Origin: Gnetum montanum
Lineage: Eukaryota; Streptophyta; Gnetopsida; Gnetales; Gnetaceae
Reading direction: 5' to 3'
NCBI GenBank assembly: GCA_015680685.1
Contig: MNCI01009432.1
Location: forward strand, 169,679 to 233,678
Length of the DNA: 64,000 bases
Shown here: positions 56,261 to 64,000 of the stretch, piece after piece
Position numbering within the stretch: position 1 is the stretch's first letter
Layout of the letters: each line of letters begins with the position of its first letter
The notes under the pieces: generated by a model
Databases searched by the model: none
What the model was told of the DNA's origin: nothing
What the model saw: the letters and a program-made list of their open reading frames with translations, nothing else
Program-made: the position numbers and the translations under genes

Positions 56261-58866
56261 CATGCTTTGTACATCATGGGAAATTAGATTGAAATTGTAA
56301 CTTGAATTAATAGAAGCCTTTAATGGATCATGTCCAATGATCTATAAGTAGATGAGAGGACTTCTAGGGTTATATCTTTTCCTGGGAAGGTTTCTAGCCT
56401 TGATCCACTTAGATATAGTGTGGGTTAACATGACAGTGTTAGTCTTAGGAGGCATTAAGTTTAAAGGGTTCTTGAAAGGATTTGATGTAAAGGATGATGG
56501 AGAGATAGGGTGGCTAGATGCATTAGTATATGAGGAATTTGGAGGACTATTGGATCAATAAAATGGTCATTTTTATGATCTGGGTTTTGAACCATTCGGC
56601 TGGAAAGCCAATTATAAGTTGATAGCCCTAGTAGCATTATGTTGTTGTGGTTGTGGTGGAATTTTACCCTGCATAGATGGAGTAGGAGGTAACTGGGCTA
56701 AGGGTGGAGGACCATGTGCTAAAGGATGAGAAGGGTGATATGGATATGGGGTTTCTCTTATAATAGATGGAGAATGAGTTCTAAGATACTCTAGAGGATA
56801 GTAGTGGTGTTGAAAAGAAGCATAACTAGAAGAGTCACATGGAGACATCGATTGCTAAACATAGTACCCATATGGATCTATTTACCTATAAGGGTACTAC
56901 TACCTTGGTGGTGGCATCCCCCATGAGTGTGGTTGTTTCTATTGCTGGTAATAGTCATACAATTGTGGTGGAGCTCCACTTGGATAATAAGCTTGTTGTT
57001 GTTGGTGGAACTTCCTTGAATTTCCTTGAGGATAAGGCAATATTCTAGGTGCTTGTCTTCTTGCTAGTTCAGGATTTAATGTGTATACCCTAGACTCTTG
57101 CAAGTGTGACATGACATAGCAACATCTTTTATTATAACAGCTATCATCATCATCTAATTCTATCTCTACAACTTCTTCTATTGTAACAACTTTACCCTTA
57201 TCCCTTTGGTAGGCATGTTTAACTTCTTTCTACCTCCTATGGTTATGGTCACTACTCTACTCTCTTGATTCTTCTATGATTTTTAGAGTAGTTTGGAATT
57301 TTTATTCAAAGAGTCCCATAATTTATCAACCTTGGTTGATATATTGAAAAAAAAAATTTGGATTGGCAAGGTTTTTTACTACATCATCTCATCTAGTGGT
57401 GACTCCTCTTCATTGTCGTAAAATTGAACCTCCCTTTTTGTAATGGAAGGTCCCCTATTATATTTCTTAGCACTTTCTCATTTTCTTAATTCTTCTTCTT
57501 CTACTACTACTTGCTCTATCAGCTTTTGGATTTGATGGGCTTTAAAGTTCTAATAGTCTTCCTTGGGCATAAACCCTAAGAGATCTTCTCATTTATGATC
57601 TAAGTTCATTTATGATGTGGAGAAGTTTTTCCCTCTAAGAATAGCCATGGCCATGGCATCAATGTCTACGAGAATAGTATCTATCCATGGTAACATCCAA
57701 GGGTTCATGTGTTCCTTGTTTCTATCCTTGGATCTGCCTTCCTAGATTAGACACTTGAGAGTATGTATGGTATTTACCATTGAACAACTATAGCATTGTA
57801 CTTCAACTATAGATGGATTTTGGCTCCAAGGACTGATACCAGCTTTTGGATTTCTTAATGAGTGTCCTAGAAAATAATTTAATTTTTGTTAATAATTTTT
57901 AATATTTTGTAAGGCATAGGCATCATGAAAAGCTTGATGATGTATTTATGGATCAAAGTTACATCCTCATAAAATCTAAGGATATTATTAATGTCAAGTC
58001 ACTTGATTTGACTATCTTTCACATGTTTGCTTAGAATTTTTACTACCTCTACAATGTTTAGCATGATCCGAGTTGTTAGTAAAGGTTCATCATCATCATT
58101 AATGATGATGCCTATGATTTCCTCTACTACACCTTCATTCATGGTGGTCTCTATGATTATCATTGTTGTCCTGCTATTCACCTTCATTACAATTGTCCTT
58201 TTTGTAGCATCTTTTAGAACCAGAAGAGAAAGAAGAAGATGTAGATATAGAGTATGAAGAGGGAGGATGGCCACCAGCATGGTGTCTACCACCTCCTCTA
58301 CACTTTTCATGGACACATTCGTTAGCTTTCTTATCATATTAATTCTTTCTTGAGCCCCTACTTTGACTTCTAGATTTTCCTAAATCTGAATTATTAATAG
58401 TGGATTGTAGCTTTAGGTTCAAGCCTCCATCACCAATATCAAGGGATGGACAGTCTTCATGTTGAAAACCCCTAGAGGGAGGATCCTCATTGTTATTTTG
58501 GTTAACCAAAATAAGGGATTGGTGAACCATTTATTCTTCAAAGCCTCATGATGATTTTCTTGGTTTCAATCTCTCTTGCATTATGTTTCAGTAGGATGGT
58601 AGTCCTAGTAGTTATGGTCATGCACAATGTACTCTTCTTGAAGATCTTGGATGCCTAGCCTCTTAAGAGTTTGGAGCAACATCCCAAACATAGATCGATA
58701 AGGAGGCATTACAATGTTGCCCTTCATATCTCACCACCATAGTTTTTCATCCTAATGAAGGATGAAGGTGAAGTCAGGTACATACTCATGTGGATGAATA
58801 TATACCACCTTGCATTCTTTGGGCATTGGTAGTTTAGTATCATCGTTCTTGTGAGAAGAAGACATT
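56261..58866 (-). pseudogene. Element I Gag
   Basis: On the minus strand the ATG at 58866 starts MSSSHKNDDTKLPMPKECKV and VVYIHPHEYVPDFTFILH. It continues through a serine/histidine-rich part (58000-58340; YDKKANECVHEKCRGGGRHH) and the DSQIK block (57990-58020), then with many stops to a proline/tyrosine-rich tail open at 56612-56848. The same order as in D and H. TAG stops and frameshifts are frequent. Confidence 0.7.
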
Positions 58867-58998
58867 TTGCAATTAGAATAAGTTATTAGTGTGCTTAAAT
58901 TATTATATTTATTTTTAGAATGATTTGTAAGCTTAGGGTTTGTCCAATGATGTTAATGATTTTCACTATGCCTAAATAATGCACATTTCAAACAAAAA
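58867..58998 (-). other. Element I leader
   Basis: A short untranslated stretch between primer-binding site and gag ATG; nothing specific seen. Confidence 0.5.
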
Positions 58999-59020
58999 GA
59001 ATCCTCGACAATTATGCCAA
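58999..59020 (-). other. Primer-binding site of element I
   Basis: On the minus strand TTGGCATAATTGTCGAGGAT, best preserved copy in this window of the tRNA-Asp-type site, adjoining the LTR end CTCATCA. Confidence 0.7.
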
Positions 59021-59910
59021 TGATGAGTGGTGAATACTGCTACCCTAAACCATATGAATTACTAAGCATTCATGTGTTATCTAGTTGAATTCCATGGATT
59101 CTATGTCTTCCAATACACTAGTCTCTAGGAAGTGAACTTATCCTAACAACCATTCATTGTCTTCCCAATTACACTTGTGATGTACAAAGATATGGTTTAG
59201 TGTAGTCGAGGCATATGATTTTTATTACTTTTATGTTTTACATTTTGGGTGCTTAAAATAAAGAATGAAAAGAATAAAGTAATTTAATTGCTAATTTAAT
59301 CTAACTAGCTACACCTAACTCATCCTAACATAAGCATCCATTTCCATTTTTCATACACATCTTGAACACATTTAGTGTTACTAGGTTACGAAACATTAAG
59401 CGTTACTAGGATTACCCAGTGCCAAGCATATGCTTGAAGTGGTTGTATTTATGTGCTTAATTAATCACTACTTAATCTAACTTAGTTTATCCTAATTAAT
59501 TATTTAATTATTTAAAGCATTAATGGAAATTTCATAAAATATTAAATTCATAAATAAATAATTAATCTATTTCTAAGTGTTACAAGGTTTATCAAAAAGC
59601 TTATCATTATTGCTGCACACACTGCTATGCTTAGATAAAATAATGATTAAACAAAGATCCATACACTCTTGACACCTATTTCAAGAACTTAAAAAAATAT
59701 TCTAACTTCCAAATGACAAAATTGCAAGAGCTTTGCTACAACTATGACAAGACATGCCATAAACATGATAGGTGATCACATATTTATAGGAAAAAATAGA
59801 CACTACATCAATGGGGCAACATCAACACATCAAATCATGTGTCGATGGGGCCTAGTCGACAAGGCCTGGTCAATGGGGGCTAGTCGACACAGCTAATCCA
59901 TGATTCATCA
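59021..59910 (-). repeat. 5' LTR of element I
   Basis: Minus strand: starts TGATGAATCATGGATTAGC and ends ...CTCATCA, 890 bp. U3 carries GTCGA/GACTAG repeats (59845-59890) instead of the GATATC repeats of D and H. The TATA box is at about 59780-59790 (reverse of catatttatagg). Confidence 0.85.
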
Positions 59911-60721
59911 ATTTCTCATATCATGTTAATACTAATCACTACCAACCTACTACTTAGCCTTATACATGTCTCATATCACATCAAGACTATCCAAAATTGT
60001 TGAGATCATCCTTGTGACATCCTATCCCTGAATATCATGGTAAACATCAAATATGCGATATATTAAACATTATGCATACAAAGAAAATATACCAAATGTG
60101 AAATGTAAGTGATATTCAACATTATGTATAAAATAAATAATACAAAAAATGAAAAAGAGAAAGAAAAGAATGCTTTATTGATATGGAAAAATGTTTCTGG
60201 ATCATCCTTAGAGAGTCTTCCTTAGGGTTTTCTTTTCTTTGGCATCTATCCCTTAGAGGCAATCTAGCACTACCACCATGGTTAGGCCTATAACCTGGCC
60301 AAAAGGGATGGCTAGTCCACTTCCTGTCCTACATCACCTAGCTTCTTGTGAGTTTCCTATGCTAGCTCTGCCATTCCATACCGACATGACCTCTAACCCC
60401 AGGTATAAATGCTTTAGGCTAGATCCCCTAAGGTTACCTTAAGAGACACATTCATTATTACAACATGTCGTTTTAAGTATTAATCACAACTACCCTTTTA
60501 GGTCTTGTTAAGATAACAATAACACTTGTTATGAAGAGACATCATCTTCATTAGTTATTAGTGTCATTTGGGAATGGGGATGTGACAATCTACCCCCTTC
60601 AAGTTTTGTTCATCCTTGAACGAGTCCACATTCTATATGTTTCTCTAGTTCCAATGCTTTCTTTCATGATTTTATGCTCTAATAATTTGATTTTTTCTTT
60701 GAACTTAAAGTTTTTTCTTTC
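59911..60721 (-). mobile_element. Element J: 3' LTR and polypurine tract of another Ty3/gypsy element
   Basis: On the minus strand 60588-60640 reads DSFKDEQNLKG, then a tract aacttgaagggggtagat, then TGTCACATCCCC. This arrangement (short Gag-Pol end, G-rich polypurine tract, LTR starting TGT-ACATCCC) is typical of plant Ty3/gypsy chromovirus-type elements. The LTR would run down from 60587 towards 59911, with a minus-strand TATA-like box near 60402-60411 (aggtataaatgc). Element H interrupts it at 60722; its low-coordinate end is not defined. Confidence 0.5.
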
Positions 60722-61510
60722 TGATGAGATGTGATTCGCATGAGCCACGATATCGCGTATATGATATCGCATCCCCTGCGATATCGCATATGCAATATCT
60801 CGATCTGCTGCCATATGTATAAATAAGAGGTGGCACTCCCCTTATTTTCCATCTTGATTTAGAAGTAGGGAAACTCTAGTAGTTTGATCACTCCAGAGAT
60901 AGAATATTTTTCATGTGCCTGCAGTAGGAGTCCTAAAGTGAATGGATCTTTATTCGAGCAACATTGTACCAGAACACAAGTTGTGTACAGTAATAAAGAC
61001 AAACTTCCTGGATAAACCTTGCAGTGCATGGAATAGGATTTTATTTATTGTTTTCTCTCTTACCCTTAAACTCCTAGAATGTGGTATGAGTACAACTTGA
61101 TTATGAGCATCTAAGGATGTGTACGGATAGTCAAGGAATCAGCTGCTCATCGCATGCGATATGAGTACGACTTGATTACGAGCATCTAGTGTGACTACTT
61201 GGTAACCCAATGGCATATCCAAGATCTACGCTTGGTAATCCCAGTGGTAGTCTCAAATGTGTACGATTAGTCAAGGAATCGGCTGCTCATCTCACTTCGG
61301 CTAGCTAGATTCTCTCAACCCTTTCCTCCTAGTTAAGTGCCTCAGTACGATCACTTCGAGCATGTGTGTTACGCGCGGTGATCCCAACAACGATTAGCAT
61401 TTGGTAGTCGCAGTTGCATCAGTTCAGGGTGTGTACGGTAAGTGGGAACGGATGCTAACACTAGGTAATTTAGACTTAGTTCATTAGTTAGAGTTAGTTA
61501 GTTCCTCCAA
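60722..61510 (+). repeat. 5' LTR of element H
   Basis: U3 has a cluster of CGATATCGC-type inverted motifs (60748-60802) and a TATA box at 60818-60825. R-U5 shows gatcacttcgagcatgtgtg and cggtgatcccaac, the family's recurring 'acttggtaacc' section. The 3' edge is uncertain; a part homologous to 44810-45041 of D is missing. Confidence 0.7.
60818..60825 (+). promoter_or_regulatory. TATA box of element H LTR
   Basis: tataaata in ccatatgtataaataagagg, following the inverted GATATC motifs by about 15 bp. Confidence 0.6.
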
Positions 61511-61629
61511 CCTAAGGACACTGATAACAATCTCTTCTTCTCATAAGAGCAACTCACCACCTAAGGACCATACACGAGACAGTTGGCAACATAAAACACA
61601 TAGTCGAAATTAGCCAAGTCCTAAACAAT

Positions 61630-63545
61630 ACAAGATAGTTTATACTCATCCTGATGAGTATATTCCAAACTTTAATTTTATCCTCCATCAAGATGAACAA
61701 CTATGATGGAGAGATTTACAAGGTAACATAGTGTTACCCCCAGATCGATCAGTCCCTAACATGCTTCTCTATGCCTTGGCATAGATAGGCATGACTAAAT
61801 TATATGTTGAATACATTGTGGAAGACTTTGATATGAGGGATTATCATCCCATAGAAACACAACGTATGAGGGACACTAGGCAGGAGAGTCAACATACATT
61901 GCTGAAGGGAAAAGGTCCACATGTCCTTAGCAAAATAGGAGATGAGGAACCCCTTATAACGGGTTCTCTAGAAAATGATGTTCCCCCTTCTAACAATGGT
62001 GAGAAGGTAGGGTATCAGAACCTACAATCAACGATACATAACCATGGTTCTGACATCCATGAACACCAACTATTCACAGAGGGAACAACCACTCATGCTA
62101 AGGACGAGCACTTAGATCGTTATAATGATCAGGGCCGAAGCAACTGAAGAGAAGGAAAGAAACATTATCATGGCAATGGTTCCCCTTCCTCTTCCCCTTC
62201 ATCTCATCACTCACCCTCTCCTTCCACATCTGGGCGTAGCCACCATGAACATAAAGATGAGAATAAAGGTAATAAGGATGAAAGACCTTGATGGGAAATT
62301 CAAGACAGAGGACAAGGGCAAGGACATAGGGAGAGTAGGGAACAATGCATACATCATAGGCATCATGAAAGAGATGATCATGATGAGCCCCTACTTTCAA
62401 CTTCAAGTATGCTTGACATAATGGAGGTAGTTAGGATTCCCACAAGGCATTTAAACGATAGTCAGATCAAACATTTATACATGAACAATATCCCACAATT
62501 TGAAGGGGGATACAATGCAGATCCGCAAAATCATTTACAAGCATTCCATGATGCCTGTGCCTTGCAAAATATAGAAAATGAGTGGCAAAAACTTAAGTTG
62601 TTCCCAAGGACACTCACCAAGGAATAATAGAGCTGGTACCGGTCCTTAGAACTGGAAACCATTAGGAGGTGGAGTACGATGCTAGAACTCTTCAAGGATA
62701 AGTATCAAACATACTCAAGAGTGTCCAATTTGAGTAAGCAGATCCAAGGCTGGAAGCAAGGTACTTATGAACCCTTGGATGTTGCCATGGCTTGCTACTA
62801 CACATTGTTACATCATTGCCCGAGCCATGGATACGCTCAGAGGGATCAACTTCGCCACATCATGGATGGGCTAAGGCATGAAACTAGAAGAACCCTTGGG
62901 ACTTATGCCCAAGGGAGACTATCACAACTTAGAACCCATGAAGTACATATCTTGTCAAAACAAGTAGCAAGAGAAGAAGGTGAGCTACGAAAAAGGGAAA
63001 GTGTAGAAGAATACAACCGTGATCCCTCTCTTCAAAAGAAGGGAGTGAAATTTTGTGATGAAGAGGATGAGTCACCACTTGAAGAGTTGGTGAATAGAAA
63101 GACCTTGCTACTTCAAAAGCTCATAATAGAAATAGTAGCCAAGGTAGATGATGTATGGAGTTCCCTTATACTCTAAAATTAAAATTATCTTAAAAATTGT
63201 AGAAGAGTCTAAGGTAGAACAAAGTAGTGACAAAGGTAATATAGAGTGGAGAGATTTAGGCCTTGCACATAACAAGGGTAAGGGGAAAATCACTAACTCC
63301 GATGTGGTTGTGGAATCAGACACAGACGATGATGGTGGATGTGAGATCTACCACTATGACCATCCTAAGGGATGTTGCCCCATCATCTCACATCTACAGG
63401 AGTCTAGGGTGTATGCACTTAATCCAAGACTTAATCAACTGCAAACACCCCGTAGGTTACCTTATCCCCAAGGTAACCCAAGGCAGTTCCACCAACCATT
63501 AATGTATTATCCAAGCGGAACTCCCCCACAATCCATTGAATAACA
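61630..63545 (+). pseudogene. Element H Gag
   Basis: Reads VYTHPDEYIPNFNFILHQDE from about 61632, then DLQGNIVLPPDRSVPNMLLY. 61791-62147 is open for 118 residues and 62409-62627 for 72 (DSQIKHLYMNNIPQFEGGYN, NADPQNHLQAFHDACALQNI). A TAA-TAG pair interrupts before SWYRSLELETI. 62679-63176 is open for 165 residues: SNLSKQIQGWKQGTYEPLDV, SHGYAQRDQLRHIMDGL and VNRKTLLLQK. A frameshift near 63150-63180 moves to the frame of 63148-63543, ending YPSGTPPQSIE. Few lesions compared with D and I. Confidence 0.8.
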
Positions 63546-64000
63546 TCAGTAGTGGTAATACCCATAGTCATGGGGGATGCCATCACTAAAACATCAGTAC
63601 CCTTACCAACAGCCTGACCCTTATGGATATTATGTGCAACAGCCGATTTCTCCAAGTGACTCTGTGAGTCACACAACTCCCCACTGCCACTACCAAGTTT
63701 GAGAGTACTTCAAGAGGACTCCTTCTCATTTGAGAGACACTTCATACCCACACCATCCTCCTAATCCATCCGCACCTCTTCCACCAGTAGTAGTTCCTAT
63801 AACACATCCTTCTCCAAAGGGGAACTTCCTCCTCAACCGCAGCAATGTCACGCTGCGAGAGTTGTAAATATTCAACCTGCTGCTGATTTTGACAACTGTA
63901 AAAAGAGAAGATCCTTCTTCATAACCAAAATCCCATACAAACTCTCGCAACAATAAGCGGTTGAGCCCATGTACACTCCTCCACCATCTAACACTTTGGA
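63546..64000 (+). pseudogene. Element H Gag tail / linker, partial
   Basis: Proline-, tyrosine- and histidine-rich sequence (YPYQQPDPYGYYVQQPISPS, then HPPNPSAPLPPVVVPI) with isolated stops, the same kind of linker that precedes the protease in D (47130-47720). It is cut by the window end. Confidence 0.6.

Larger units (their letters stand above)
54463..59910 (-). mobile_element. Element I: truncated D-family element
   Basis: A minus-strand relative of D with an intact 5' LTR (59021-59910), primer-binding site, gag, protease and RT. It stops in the RNase H linker at the boundary with E (54463). The missing RNase H and integrase are not on the far side of E (1-893), so I was truncated by deletion or rearrangement rather than by simple insertion. 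Confidence 0.75.
60722..64000 (+). mobile_element. Element H: D-family element, 5' part (runs off the window)
   Basis: Starts tgatgagatgtgattcgcatg, the family LTR start. The LTR end and early leader seem shortened relative to D (about 350 and 180 bp less), with homology returning at 61640. Gag follows and continues to the window end. It is the best-preserved gag of the family here, so H may be the youngest member. Confidence 0.75.

Noticed and set aside
57999-58257. Overlapping plus- and minus-strand frames in element I as separate genes
   Set aside because: The minus-strand frame is the Ser/His-rich part of Gag (in a shifted frame); the plus-strand frame is its shadow.

Overview
This window looks like intergenic DNA from a seed plant with a large, repeat-rich genome. 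It is AT-rich, has no recognisable intact host gene, and is almost entirely a stack of decayed LTR retrotransposons inserted into one another. The LTRs with plant-type TATA boxes, the tRNA-type primer-binding sites and the Tat-like, Athila-like and SIRE-like Gag/Pol remnants all fit a plant. I cannot name the species; a gymnosperm is possible but not shown. Nearly all coding sequence is broken by in-frame stops (mostly TAG), frameshifts or later insertions. The two N characters (35364, 36121) mark uncertain assembly points.

Layout, outermost first. Element E (minus strand, Ty3/gypsy) runs about 894-54462. Its integrase is at 1421-2962, its RT at about 11400-12000, its Gag at 42250-43887, and its 5' LTR is split. 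E was hit by F (plus strand, Ty1/copia-type, gag plus an extra ORF but no pol, 2963-9374), by a solo LTR G (9541-10344), by C (minus strand, Ty3/gypsy, about 12655-42243) and, inside its 5' LTR, by D (plus strand, Athila-like, 44191-54225). C was in turn interrupted inside its gag by B (minus strand, Tat-like, 16288-41179, 5-bp duplication CCATG). B was interrupted by A (plus strand, 31459-39030), a gag-protease-only relative of B. To the right of E are a truncated D-family element I (minus, 54463-59910), the end of a further Ty3/gypsy element J (59911-60721) and the 5' end of another D-family element H (plus, 60722 to the window end).

The most unusual part is inside B. Between its protease (27930) and reverse transcriptase (about 21660) lies about 5 kb that reads on the opposite strand as a multi-exon gene (22627-27245). 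It has a TATA-like box, an ATG in good context, six GT-AG introns that join matching reading frames, and an acidic C-terminus. Both sides are bounded by diverged tandem arrays of one short repeat family, which also occurs after B's integrase and after A's protease. I do not recognise the predicted protein. B also carries two RNase H-like domains, as known for plant Tat-lineage elements.

A and B look like a non-autonomous/autonomous pair: they share Gag, an unusual Asp-Asp-Gly protease motif, a primer-binding site and the array family, but only B has RT, RNase H and integrase. D, G, H and I are four members of one Athila-like family, in states from nearly open gag (H) to solo LTR (G).
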